A DNA stretch of 64,000 nt, taken from the NCBI RefSeq assembly GCF_032062135.1, contig NC_092869.1, positions 43,656,293 through 43,720,292 of the forward strand. The letters are read 5' to 3'. Each line of letters starts with the position of its first letter. The first letter of the stretch is position 1. The notes below the pieces were generated by a model, which saw only the letters and a program-made list of their open reading frames with translations, was not told the DNA's origin and made no database searches. The position numbers were made by a program, and so were the translations under genes. This DNA is from Pyxicephalus adspersus (taxonomy: Eukaryota > Chordata > Amphibia > Anura > Pyxicephalidae). Below are positions 49,608-60,625 of this stretch, piece by piece.

Positions 49608-49752
49608 TATTAATAATATTAATAATAAACAGGATTTATGTAGCACCAACAAATTACGCAGCGCTGTACAATAAATATGGGTTACAAATGACAGATACAG
49701 ACAGTGACACAGGAGGGGCAGAGGACCCTGGCCCGAAGAGCTTACAATCATT
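49608..49752 (-). mobile_element. L2-type LINE 3' end, 5'-truncated
   Basis: The reverse complement carries ATTGTAAGCTCTTCGGGCCA, the TGTCTGTATCTGTC middle and AGCGCTGCGTAATTTGTTGG. Same 3' UTR as the copy at 40326-40650. Confidence 0.82.
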
Positions 49753-50680
49753 TCCCAAGCTGAATGTAAGCAGATTGTGAGCTCTGCAGACCAGCAGCAG
49801 CCTCCAGGTTGTATTTCTTGTCTCTGTCCGTCTATATAATCAGTGGAAGTCATTTCTAGATCCTTGTAAAATATTATCAGATCTTCCTGGTCCTCCGCGT
49901 TCCTCTAATTAGACTTTTAATGTGCAATAAGTAACCTTAAAATATTTTCTCACAGTTTTGCTTTATAGAAGTAACAATTACAAGCGGCGCGGCCTTCATA
50001 AACAACGCAGATCATTAGCGGCCATGACTGGCTGGATTTCATAGATATACAGACCCTAAATGTTATTTAAAGGGGTGGAAGTGACCTCTGCAGACCGTCG
50101 GAGTGTAAATATTACAGAGGGAGAGCGTACGCTTTATGTATTATGGTGGATTCTGTGTTTAGTTATGGCCAACAGCAAATACTTCCAGCCAGCATGCGCC
50201 CAGTGTGCTTTAAAAGTACTTTATATGAATAACTATACACTACGTTTACCTATTTTAACGATGAACTACGCTATAAGCAAATTTTGTAAAATTTGAGGAG
50301 CTGTGTGTTTTATTACTCTTGATGAGCTTTACATATTTTCTCCAGATCTGTGCCGTAATTCAATGTAATGCTTTGCCTCTTGTAATAAAGACCGGTCACT
50401 GCTGCTCTCCCTCCTTGTGTGGGGTGACTGGTCTTGACTCCGCCCCTCCTCTTGTTCTCTGCAGGCAGCCTGTAGTGGGCGGAGCTGATTGGCCCCTCCT
50501 ACATCTCCGCTTCCTGCATGGGCTGTGATATCACTGCTATTTTTATGGGGTACTAATTGGTTTTGCAATAATTGGAGTGATATCCTCTGTGACTATTGAG
50601 AAATTTAATTATATGCTTTCATTTTTGATATAATGCAGGCTGTAGCATTGAGTGTCCCATAAGAAGAATAGATTCTAGCC
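49753..50680. other. unique DNA, no feature recognised
   Basis: 49880-50340 is repeat-free. No exon was supported. Confidence 0.4.
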
Positions 50681-50835
50681 CAGTGATGGCCAAATTACAG
50701 CCCGTTTGACTTTTTAATCAGGCCCGCTTTTAAATGTAATTCATATCAGTTCTTGCTAACACTCTCCATCCATCTGGTACTGGCCCGGCCCATCTGTCAG
50801 CGTTTAAACTGATTGTGGCCCCTGGGCCAACCCTG
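50681..50835. mobile_element. possible small hAT-type MITE
   Basis: Left end CAGTGATGGCCAAA; right end, on the minus strand, CAGGGTTGGCCCAG. CAG-type ends fit hAT. The flanking octamers (TTCTAGCC, CCCAAGCC) agree at only 5 of 8 positions, so the call is tentative. Confidence 0.42.
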
Positions 50836-50964
50836 CCCAAGCCATATCTATATATTGCACCTTCTGGCCCGGGTTACTTCTTAAAAGTACAGTCTGCTAA
50901 TTTTACAGAATAATTACTAAAAGGAAGCAGAAATCTTTGTTTAATTCAAAATATAAAAACATAT

Positions 50965-51112
50965 AATTATCAATATTAAACAGTTTTTTATATAACGCCA
51001 ACATATTACGAAGCGCTGTATATTAAATAGGGGTTGCAAGTGACAGACAGATACAGACAGTGACACAAGAGGAGGAGAGGACCCTGCCCCAAAGAGCTTA
51101 CAATGTAAGAAA
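50965..51112 (-). mobile_element. L2-type LINE 3' end, 5'-truncated
   Basis: Reverse complement of the LINE 3' UTR: GCCAACATATTACGAAGCGC, GGGGTTGCAAGTGACAGACA, CCCAAAGAGCTTACAATGTA. Confidence 0.82.
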
Positions 51113-52299
51113 ATATATTAATAATATATAAATATTATAATCCAAGATGAAACTAAAACTGTGACCTCACCTGCGTGTTATCCTCAACACATTGCTCATT
51201 TCATGCAAAATGTATATATATCATACAAGGCACAATGTCACAATACAATTCATATGTTTTTCATGTGCTTGTCCTTGAAAATTAAATATTTATATTTATG
51301 TGAAATACCCAATTCCATTTCTCATGCATATTGTGGAAAATATTTAAATAGAAAAGCTGGTGTCTGGAGTTCTCCTTCAATAAATGTTTTTTCAGTAGCT
51401 CTTCAATGAGTTTACTTTGTAGCTTGTTGTTGTTTTTCCATTAACGGACTTTCATTTTTCTTGTTTTTTTTTTTTTAAAAAGTCTAAAATCTAGAAAACA
51501 TAAAACACTATACAGCAAAAAAAAAAGAGCTTTTTCTGGGGGCCCTTTGGTGATGAGTTGTTGTATCTAAGCAAAGAAAATGCAATGTTGTCACAGAGAA
51601 GCACAAAGTAACGTCTATCTCCCCCAATTCCATTATCTCTCAAATTGGAGTGGAAACACTTTGCTGGATTTATTCATTAAATATTACATTTAAGAAAAAC
51701 TCACAGAATGGCGATAGTTAAGGAATGAATAGGAAATATGAAAAAATAAAATTTGTGTGCAGTTGATCTGTTTTAAAATGAAAAACAAAAAGTTCTACAG
51801 ATGAGTCAGATGAACAAAAATCTGTTTTTTAACATTTTATAACAGGTTTGCAAAATTATAACAATTACAAAAGTATTACAAAATAATTATTACAATTATA
51901 ACAGGATTGCAAAAGACACAACAAAACTTACACACACACAAAGTAACAAAATAATCTTAAACAACTATAGAATAAAATAAGAACAAAATTGCCAGAATGA
52001 TTGAGGAACAACATAAAATATAGATCCATCAGAGAGATAGACAAATATTATGCATTCCTTTAGTAATACCAAAGATAACACAACTAATAAAAATAGTAAC
52101 AATAGTAATACTTCGCTTAACTGTGAGCTGATCAATGAATCAGAGCCGCCACATTATTAGAAGGATCATTATTTTATAAATGTATTTATCTTTTAAAAAA
52201 CAATTTTGTTGAATTAAGTGGTCCGTGAGGTCGGAAAGGTTGCCGACCTCTGACATAAAGTATTGGTCCATCAGAAAGATGATAACTATACCGGATAAG
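51113..52299. other. A/T-rich DNA, no feature recognised
   Basis: Long A/T-rich stretch with A-runs (51511-51526) and repeated ATTACAA words (51850-51910). No gene recognised. Confidence 0.5.
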
Positions 52300-52490
52300 G
52301 TAAAGTTATCATCCTATTGTGTGAGACTTTTCCCACCTCCTAGATTGTAAGCTCTTCGGGGCAGCGTCCTCTCGTCCTCCTGTGTCACTATCTGTCTGTC
52401 ATTTGCATCCCCTATTTAATGTACAGCACTGCGTAATATGTTGGTGCTACATAAATCCTGTTTATTAATAATAATAACAATAAAAACAAT
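52300..52490 (+). mobile_element. L2-type LINE 3' end, 5'-truncated
   Basis: Reads CCTATTGTGTGAGACTTTTC, TAGATTGTAAGCTCTTCGGG and GCGTAATATGTTGGTGCTAC on the + strand, extending slightly further 5' than the other short copies. Confidence 0.85.
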
Positions 52491-52974
52491 AATAATATGG
52501 AGCGAGGGGTTAAACTGCTGGGAGTATGAAGCGAAATCTAACAGTCCTAGTTGAATCCAACAAACTATGGGGGTTAGAGATCTATAGGACTTTGGAACAT
52601 ATCACTGTATTCAGAGTTTCTGCTGGTTTCTGTAATTTTTTTTCTGTAAGACATTTTAACTAGTTTATAATATTGCATTTATTATTCTTTGTATGATGTT
52701 GTATTCTATTTTTGTATGTATTTTGTTGTATACTGTTTATATAACTTTTTCATATTCTGCTTTTGAATTCCAGTGAAAAATAAATATTGATACTATTATT
52801 ATGAACTATAAATAAAATAATATTAATATCATGTGTTTGGGCAGAAGAATGGGTCCAGGATAGGTGAAATGAACTTCTGTAGCCTTCAGGAGATATTCAA
52901 CCCTTTTCCTACTAAGAATAAAATTAAATTCCACGCTCCAAATATAAATAATATAATTTGTATCATATTGTAAT
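52491..52974. other. A/T-rich DNA, no feature recognised
   Basis: No gene or repeat recognised apart from A/T-rich low complexity. Confidence 0.45.
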
Positions 52975-53130
52975 ATACATTATTAATAATAATAACAATA
53001 ATAAACAGGATTTATATAGCGCCAACATATTAAGCAGCGCTGTACATTAAATAGGGGTTGCAAATGAAAGACTAATACAGACAGTGATACAGGAGGAGAG
53101 GACTCTGCCCCGAAGAGCTTACAATCTAGT
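52975..53130 (-). mobile_element. L2-type LINE 3' end, 5'-truncated
   Basis: Reverse complement of the LINE tail: AATAATAAACAGGATTTATA, TAGCGCCAACATATTAAGCA and CCCCGAAGAGCTTACAATCT. Confidence 0.85.
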
Positions 53131-53170
53131 AGTGGGGAGAATTTACTGACAATTGATTAAATACATAAAA

Positions 53171-53229
<59 letters not shown>
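53171..53229 (+). repeat. (TA)n microsatellite
   Basis: About 29 uninterrupted TA units. Confidence 0.98.
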
Positions 53230-53234
<5 letters not shown>

Positions 53235-53750
53235 CAGCCCAGTATAAATCCCCTTGAAGAAAGCATTTATATCCAAAAGAACTTAAATTGTACCGTATAT
53301 TATTTTATGATGATTCCTCGGGGTCGGGGCTGTGTTGTAGAAGTGATCAGTGTTGCCGTAAAGCCATCCAATCACTTCTATGGGCATTGTATCTGAGGTC
53401 TATTACGTTAATTACGTAGCAGCCTAATTTGCATTTGTACACAGTAAAGTTACAAAGTTAAGCTGAGAAAAGACACAAAAGTCTATGGAGTTCAACCACT
53501 AGGGAAATAAACTTTCTAGAAAACCAGCTGATCCAGAGGAAGGCAAAAAAACTCCTATAAACGATGTTTCAGTTTACTCCAATAGGGAAAAAGCCTTTTC
53601 TTATTCTATGTGGCAATCGGATGTTCCCTGGATCTGCGGTTTTTGGCGTCATTCATTTTACACTTTAATATCCAGTAATATTCTGAAAGTGGATCTGTTA
53701 AGGTGAGGGGAAAACTTTAAGGGTCTATGAAACAATCAAAGTGTTCAATA
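53230..53750. other. unique DNA, no feature recognised
   Basis: No gene or repeat recognised before the gap. Confidence 0.4.
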
Positions 53751-54239
53751 NNNNNNNNNNNNNNNNNNNNNNNNNNNNNNNNNNNNNNNNNNNNNNNNNN
53801 NNNNNNNNNNNNNNNNNNNNNNNNNNNNNNNNNNNNNNNNNNNNNNNNNNNNNNNNNNNNNNNNNNNNNNNNNNNNNNNNNNNNNNNNNNNNNNNNNNNN
53901 NNNNNNNNNNNNNNNNNNNNNNNNNNNNNNNNNNNNNNNNNNNNNNNNNNNNNNNNNNNNNNNNNNNNNNNNNNNNNNNNNNNNNNNNNNNNNNNNNNNN
54001 NNNNNNNNNNNNNNNNNNNNNNNNNNNNNNNNNNNNNNNNNNNNNNNNNNNNNNNNNNNNNNNNNNNNNNNNNNNNNNNNNNNNNNNNNNNNNNNNNNNN
54101 NNNNNNNNNNNNNNNNNNNNNNNNNNNNNNNNNNNNNNNNNNNNNNNNNNNNNNNNNNNNNNNNNNNNNNNNNNNNNNNNNNNNNNNNNNNNNNNNNNNN
54201 NNNNNNNNNNNNNNNNNNNNNNNNNNNNNNNNNNNNNNN
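53751..54239. other. assembly gap (489 N)
   Basis: The only gap whose flanks show no tandem repeat. Its content cannot be guessed. Confidence 0.99.
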
Positions 54240-54960
54240 CAGACACCGCGGCACAAATATTCAAAGCCAAAGAGATGTGACTTTGTTCTGCGCAGTAAAT
54301 TGGACACCACGGGGGGCTAATTACTCATCTCCGGCGTCCCCAGACATCCCCTCCAGTCTCATAAACCATGCGGAACATTCACATTTATAACAAAGTGAGA
54401 GATAAGGGAGGTAGAACGGCGCTCAGTGCCCGCGGGACGGCTCTGCCTGTCCCACTCCTTGCTGCCGTTCAATGGAGACACAGAGGGAGTCTCAGGCTTT
54501 AAACGTTCCCTGTGAAATTAATGGAGGTTTTTTTCCCTTCGTTTTATTCCCTCTCACCTGGCAGAACTGAAATAAAATAATCAATCGGGATGGAGCGTGA
54601 AAAATCAGCCTTTGGGGCCGCCATTAAGACGGCGGCTGGCAGAGCGGGAGCCACGCACAATCTGTCATCAGCCATGCAAATAAATTGAAGTTTATTTGTT
54701 GGGGAGGGAAATATTTCCTAACTGATGTACAGTTACCAATCTACAACGACGGCGACGTCTTTAATGTCATGGCGCGTTCGTCTACCAATCTCCAGCGATG
54801 ATGTCCGACATCCTACAAGACACAAAATGAACGTTTGAAGCTGAAGTCGGGGCAAATAGTGAATTGCGCAGATGAAATACATAAATGAAAGCTGCAAATG
54901 AAAAGAAGTCGCTTTGGTTTGTCCTTCATACGAGATGATGGATCAAATTGGTCTCTTTTA
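54240..54960. other. GC- and CpG-richer unique segment
   Basis: 54240-54670 contains many CpGs (CCGCGGCAC at the gap edge, GCCCGCGGGACGG near 54430, AAGACGGCGGCTGG near 54625). ATGCAAAT, the POU/octamer core, occurs at 54674-54681. This may be a regulatory element or the remains of a CpG island. No exon is supported. Confidence 0.35.
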
Positions 54961-55264
54961 CTCCAGTTTAGATTTTATTTCTCATAGCCATCCCGGTGGT
55001 TTATTATTGAGGAGCTAGGTATAAGTTGTCAGGTTTCCCTTGGAGGCCGCCATTTTTCCCTGCCAATTATAATAACTGCCCTTATTTCATACTTTTGACC
55101 CCCAGGGGTCTGGTATCTGGGACACAGATGTGATCTTGAAAGCTCAGCCAGTAGCAGCCATAGAATGACATCCAATGACCAAAGAGCTGGCAATTCACTG
55201 AGCCTAATCCTGACCAGAGGTGTCAGATCTCCACCTACAACATATGGACTCAACTAAAGGGCGA
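54961..55264. other. unique DNA, no feature recognised
   Basis: No gene or repeat recognised. Confidence 0.4.
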
Positions 55265-56095
55265 GGATTTTATTATTATTACACAATACAGTGGTACCTT
55301 GGTATAAGTCTGCTTTGGAATAAGTCCAACTTGGTATAAGTCCTGTTTGGACATGAAAAAGTTTGCTTGGTATACAACCTTTGTGCTAGAACTTGTATGG
55401 GTCAAAATTAGTCACAACAACATGCGCTACCCTTATTTACCTCTCTCGAGACAAAGCCACGACTGCCCACGAGCGTCGGTACGCCAGTTGCTACCATTTG
55501 GTGAACAACCCACGCTATAACGCCATAACCTAGTAGGCACTCGACTCTTCTCAGCAAGGTAAAGTAAGTTTAAATTTTAATTTATTTTATCTAATTGCTT
55601 TTGTATTTATGTATTTTAGTATTAGGCAGTGTTTAAATTATTTTATACTACACCATCAATGTATAACATGCCAATAACAAGAGGATTTTTTTTCATGGGA
55701 ACAGATTATTCATTTTCCTTTTATTTCTTATGGGAAAAATTTGTTTGGTATAAGTCCAAAGATCTGGAACGGATTAAGGACTTATACCAAGGTACCACTG
55801 TATTTATTTAGCGTCAACCTAATAAGCTTTACAAAGTCGATAGCCGTACCACTGGCTGTCCCTCAAAGGGGCTCACAATCTAATGTCCCAACCATAGCCA
55901 TATGTTATTATTACAGTTGAAGGTCACTTTGGAGGAAGACAATTATCCTAACTGCATGTTTTTGGAATGTGGGAGGAAACGCACACATACACGAGGAGAT
56001 TCTACAAACTCCATGCAGATAGTGTCCTGGCCGAGGGTTGGAACCCGGAACCGAACGCTGCAAAGAGTGGTAACCTCTGAGCAACCGTGCTGTGA
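55265..56095 (-). mobile_element. SINE (V-SINE-like) split in its tail by a Tigger-like element
   Basis: The SINE body is at 55803-56095 on the minus strand: head TTGCTCAGAGGTTACCAC, B-box-like GGTTCCAAC, centre ACTATCTGCATGGAGTTTGT and TTCCTCCCACATTCC, then GGGACATTAGATTGTGAGCC. Its A/T-rich tail continues at 55265-55288 on the far side of the inserted element (55289-55800). Joining at the TA restores the usual tail layout of the family. Confidence 0.82.
55289..55800. mobile_element. Tigger/pogo-like non-autonomous DNA transposon
   Basis: Perfect to near-perfect ends: CAGTGGTACCTTGGTATAAG at the left and CTTATACCAAGGTACCACTG at the right, flanked on both sides by TA (55287-55288, 55801-55802), the target of Tc1/mariner/pogo elements. 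CAGTGGTACC ends and the TTTCTTATGGGAAAAATTTG and GGAACGGATTAAG words near the right end are typical of Tigger relatives. No transposase frame, so it depended on another element. Confidence 0.85.
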
Positions 56096-56529
56096 TATTA
56101 CTATTTTACTTTGACCATAGTCCTGGCTCTGTCCGTCTGGGTTTGAGTTGTCCTTACCCACCCATGTGTGCTGCAGCTCCACCTGACTCATTCTTCAAAA
56201 AAAAATGTATCAGGATAAGGGAACCTCAGCATATGTAGAGACCCAGAACCTCTGTACAGGGATATTGGGAGCCCCTTATAATGGACCCAGCAGGGGTACA
56301 GACCTGGGAACTCAGCACTAAGATACTGGGAACCCCACAGCAGGCGTACAGACCTGTCCAGAGATGAGAGCTGGAAGAAAGTTTTAAAGGGTAAACTCTT
56401 CAACATGCACCAAACAGTAAAACACCAAACAGATTGACCCATTGAATGATAAATACATTTCAGTCTCTACCCCTAGGCTCTGAATTTTGAAAAATGTTTA
56501 CACAATTCAAGGGGCTCCATTCACAAATA
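56096..56529. other. unique DNA, no feature recognised
   Basis: No gene or repeat recognised. Confidence 0.4.
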
Positions 56530-56620
56530 TCCAGTCTGATCACTGGGAGGATGAGACCGAGGAAATGTTTCCTTCTACTTGCAGCAGACTGATGACCTCA
56601 CCCAATCAATGCAGATTGGT
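56530..56620 (+). repeat. dispersed repeat (CAGTCTGATCAC family)
   Basis: TCCAGTCTGATCACTGGGAG, GAAATGTTTCCTTCTACTTG and CAGCAGACTGATGACCTC match the copies at 29205 and 44790. Confidence 0.65.
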
Positions 56621-56908
56621 TACTAATAGAATGGGCTATTTCAAGATCCTATTCTCACCATTCTGTTGCATTGGATTAAAGTATATCATCCAAATTTACC
56701 ATTGGAGATGAATGGAGCCACAATGTGATAACGCTTGTATCTGTTGCTGTACAGCATGAATTAACATGAACATTACTGCAATGAAACATTATCAATGATC
56801 TCTGTGATTTTCACTCTTTTCTTCAAACTATATAACACAAATCTACAGTAGGAACCACCCCGTGGATAAAGCAGATTCTGGGATATTATTATAACTAATA
56901 TTTCTATC
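56621..56908. other. unique DNA, no feature recognised
   Basis: No gene or repeat recognised. Confidence 0.4.
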
Positions 56909-57034
56909 AGTTTAATTTTGGATAGTGGGAGGTAAGTGGAGCAGACGGAGAAGAAACGCCATGCAGGTAGAGTCTCATTTATAAATATGAGATCCCAGGT
57001 CTGCAAGGTAGTAAATCTACCCACTGTGCCACCA
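56909..57034 (-). mobile_element. diverged SINE fragment
   Basis: TTAATTTTGGATAGTGGGAG, CATGCAGGTAGAG and CAGGTCTGCAAGGTAGTAAA with CCACTGTGCCACCAT follow the centre-to-head order of the SINE on the minus strand. Confidence 0.55.
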
Positions 57035-57383
57035 TCCTGACCATCCTGCAGCGACATCAATTGTTGTGAATAAAAAGTCATTTTACTGTATAGAAATATG
57101 GAATATTAACCATCAGTCTAATAAAGGGCTCCACTAAATAGCCCCAAAACTCATGAATAAAACATTTCTGTACACATAAAAATTATTTATATGGGAATAA
57201 AACCCCTCACACATCACAGGAACATTTCTGGGTTCAAGATGACATCAGCCATTATTTATAAAGCACTCAGCAGACGTCTAAAGAAAAGAATATGTAAAAT
57301 AATAAAAGTATCGACAAGTACCGGAGAATATCAATGATTTAAGTGACAGGACCAACTTTTCTCCAGATGTTCTATTATAATGA
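57035..57383. other. unique DNA, no feature recognised
   Basis: No gene or repeat recognised. Confidence 0.4.
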
Positions 57384-57806
57384 ATGGTGAGAAGGGGTGT
57401 AGTGGGGCAGGCACGGGTGGGAACGTCGTGCCCTTACTTTTCTCAGCAATGGGCACGCGTGCCCACTCCTATTTTGCAAAAAATTATTTGGTGGTCCACA
57501 GCTCTGACCGGTCTGCCCCCCCCGCAGGGTCAGGGGAAGGACCCTGCTGAGGGGGGTGCACCAGCCAAAGCCATGGGCCATGTCTCCCAGATGGAATTGC
57601 AGGTTCAGGGTTCTGGGCGGGTGGTCTCTCTGAACACAACCAGGTCTGACCCTGGGTGGGCGAAAGTGGGTGGGTTCTGGTATCATGACATCACTTTGGG
57701 GGAAGTTTCTTCTCCTTTGAGTGACACGTGGTGTATTGGGACGGGCACGTCATGGATAGTACTGTGCCCCCACTTCTTTTTTTACAACTACACCCCTGTT
57801 GGTGAG
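57384..57806. mobile_element. hAT-type MITE, 407 bp, with 8-bp target duplication
   Basis: The element (57392-57798) starts AAGGGGTGTAG and ends CTACACCCCTG. Flanks ATGGTGAG (57384-57391) and TTGGTGAG (57799-57806) agree at 7 of 8 positions. GGCACG and GTGCCC words near both ends continue the inverted symmetry. No transposase. Confidence 0.72.
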
Positions 57807-57837
57807 AGAAGAGTGCGACATTGGAGAGGGAATCCCT

Positions 57838-58650
57838 CACCCTTCACCTCCATCCCCCTATTCATATACCCTCCAAATCTTTCACTCTATGCACCCCTAT
57901 TCTTTCTATTTTCCCACTTTTCATATCCTAAACTTTCATTTACCATTCTTTCCTCCTACTTACTTTCTCATTCTCCAACACCTCATACCCCCTTTATCCT
58001 CCTTCTCCCCTCTATCTTTTGTTCCCTCTCCAAGGTCTTCTCTGTGTTATTTCTCCCACCGCCATACCTCTACTATCTGCCCCCCATCTCCCCCACTCTT
58101 TTCACTGTACCATCCTTTCTCTATCTCCTTTTTTTCTTCACTTCTCTCTCCCACTCTCTTCTCTTATTTCTGCCCCCTACGTCCCCCTCCTTCTCTCCTT
58201 TTTCCCCCAACCCCTCTATCCCTTCTCTTTCCTATTCCTATTTTTTCCCTACTCTACTTTACTTATCTCAACCTACACCTCTACCTCTATCCCATTCTTG
58301 CCAATCATCTCTATTGCCCCTCTTCCCCCTTCTCAATGCCCCACTCATCTACCCTGTCTCTAGCACCCTCTCGCCCCCTCTACCACCTACCCCCCATTCT
58401 CAATTCCACCTCCCCATCTACCTCTCCTCTACTACCCCTTCTCCCCCATCCCCTTTCCTCACGCTTCTCTCTCTCTCTAACTCCCTCTTCTTTCTTTTTC
58501 TTAATTTTAAATTCTCTACTCTTCCTTGCACTCCCTCACCATCTCCCCCTCGCTTTATATCCCCCATCTCTTCTACCACTTTACCCCTCTTCCCCTTTCT
58601 TTATCTCTGTCTACCTCCCCCCTTTCACCCCTCTCCTTCCCGGTCTCTTT
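57838..58650 (+). repeat. 0.8-kb pyrimidine-rich low-complexity tract
   Basis: The + strand is almost devoid of G and made of C/T runs with scattered A, without a clear repeat unit. Lack of G and scarcity of A remove stop codons, so frames of several hundred codons stay open on +. Such tracts can form triplex (H-DNA) structures; here that is only inferred from composition. Confidence 0.9.
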
Positions 58651-59276
58651 GTTCTCTGCGCTGCTCTCGTGGCATGTATGACTCTTCCAGATATTTCTAT
58701 GTTGTTTCAGCTATTTCAGGTCTGTGGTTGTTGTTTTTTCCACTCGGATAACACAAATATAACATGGGGAAGCATATTGCTGTTCTGCAGTGCAGGTACC
58801 GGGACAGGCCTGGTTAACCCTCTGCTGGGGTGTCATTTTGGAATTTGGGCCGTGTGTAAATGCTGAAGGTGTTCCTCCAAACACAGGCTTCTCATGATGT
58901 GGGGGTCCTCGGGGAACATTTGGCAGTGATGTTTAACAGCACAGCAGCACTTTGTTCAACATCACTGAAAACTGTTCAGGGAATTTTGGAGAAGCCACAA
59001 AGAGGAGGGAGGAAGTCAGATTCTATTTGAAGCTTGAAAGGCGTATCAAGTGACAGCTTTTATGAAATATTTTTTGAATGTTCCCAAGTCTCAGTTCAAG
59101 CATTGACATTAAAAGTGTCATGCAAGCACGAGCTATGATAACCGCAGCACATAATGCGTGACTCCGAGGTGGAAGGTTAAAAGGCAAACTTTTGTTTGTG
59201 TCAATGTATTCTACACAGCAGTTTATTACAGACTTCTACTGGAAATCCCTCATCTGTATAGGCCTGAAGAATTCTA
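58651..59276. other. unique DNA, no feature recognised
   Basis: No gene or repeat recognised. Confidence 0.4.
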
Positions 59277-59700
59277 CAGTATATGGAAATAAGTATGTGA
59301 ACCCCACAAAATGATGGAGTCCAGGTGTCCCCAGTGACATGCGGTTAATACCCCATTCTATGAAGACATTGTAGATAATTGTGCTATTCCAACCTTAGGG
59401 GCAACAAGACCTTTTTTTTACTCCAGAATAAATATATCCCTGGGCACAAGGCCAGCTCCATAAAGACATGGTGTCCCCAGTTTGGTGTGGAGGAACTCGA
59501 GTGTCCTGCACAGAGCCCTAAACCTCAACCCTATTGAACACTTTTGGGAGGAATTGGAATGGAGAGCCAGCTCTTCTCATCCAACATCAGCACCTGACCT
59601 CACTGATGCGGCGAATCCCCATAGACCCCTAAAAAGTTACGTGGAAAACCAACCCAGTAGAATTGAGGATGTTAAAAAGTTGAAGCAGGCCAACTATATC
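59277..59700 (+). pseudogene. Tc1/mariner-like transposase remnant, second copy
   Basis: The element begins CAGTATATGGAAATAAGTAT after a TA at 59275-59276, the expected 5' end of a Tc1-like transposon. It passes, after only about 40 bases, into the C-terminal transposase region. CCATAAAGACATGGTGTCCC and the frame LNLNPIEHFWEELEW hold the family's last motif, with the catalytic glutamate codon at 59536-59538. The aspartate expected 34 residues earlier is not preserved (the matching codon, about 59430, encodes lysine) and a one-base shift lies between them. The 3' terminal repeat is missing. The break between 5' end and transposase resembles that of the copy at 9885-10455, suggesting both descend from one internally deleted master. 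Confidence 0.87.
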
Positions 59701-59794
59701 TCAAGCCCAACCCCTACCAAATTTTGTTGACTTTATTACTCGTTTCCACCATACTTTTCCTTCCTTCATACTTTCATTCCACCATTACCACCAT

Positions 59795-60625
59795 ACTTTA
59801 TCTGAGTTCCCAGGCCTGTACTCCTGCCATGTTTATTAGGAGGGGTTCTTCGGCTGCCAAGTTCCTGTACACCTGCTGAGCTCATTATGAAAGGTTGAGG
59901 TTCTGACTATCTTTACACTGAGTTTCTTGGTGTCTATACCTGCCATGCTTATTATGAGGGCTTCCCATTATCCCTGTGCTGAGTCCCTGGGTCTCTATAC
60001 CTGCTGTGCCTATAATGGGGGGGGTCCAACCAACCCAACCACCATACTTTATCTGAGTTCCATGGTCTGTACACCTGCCAGGCTTATTAAGAAGGGTTCC
60101 CCAAATTCCTGTGCTGAGTTCCCTTGTCTGTACACCTCTTGTGCCCGTTATGGGTGTGGGGGGGTACCTCCATACTTTATCTAAGTTCCCAGGCCTGTAC
60201 ACCCGCCATGCTTATTATGAGGGGTTCCCATTATCCCGTGCTGAGTCGCTGGGTCTGTACACCTGCTGTACCCATTATGGGGGTCCAACCATCCCAACTA
60301 CCATACTTTATCTGAGTTCCTTGGTCTGTACACCTGCCATGCATTTGTTCCCCAAATATTGCTGCCAAGTTCCTGGATCTGTACACAATGCTGAGCTCAT
60401 TATGAGAGGTTCTCACTGTATTTACACTGAGTTTCTTGGTCTCTACACCTGCCATGCTTGTTGTGCCCATAATGAGTTGGGGGGGGGTCAATACCACCAT
60501 ATTTTATCTGAGTTTCTAGGTCTGTACACCTGCTGTGCTTAATATAAGGGTTTCCCATTATCCCTGCATTGAGTCCCTGGGTCTGAACATCTGCTGTGCC
60601 CATTACGGGGCTTCCAGCCATCCCT
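59795..60625 (+). repeat. minisatellite, ~60-bp unit
   Basis: The unit is roughly CTGAGTTCCCAGGTCTGTAC, ACCTGCCATGCTTATTATGA then GGGGTTCCCATTATCCCTG. CTGTACACC recurs at about 60067, 60128, 60195, 60255 and 60326. Alternate units carry CCATACTTTATCTGAG, giving a dimeric pattern of 125-130 bp in the middle. Confidence 0.9.

Noticed and set aside
53717..54320. Several frames of 170-197 codons on both strands
   Set aside because: They consist almost wholly of N; the same applies to frames across the gaps at 3158, 14338, 31353 and 61823.
57384..58751. Open frame of 455 codons on +, with a second of 355 codons overlapping it
   Set aside because: The first ATG is in the target duplication of a hAT-type MITE and the rest runs through a G-free pyrimidine tract that cannot easily form stop codons. 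Several + frames are open at once and the product is low-complexity.
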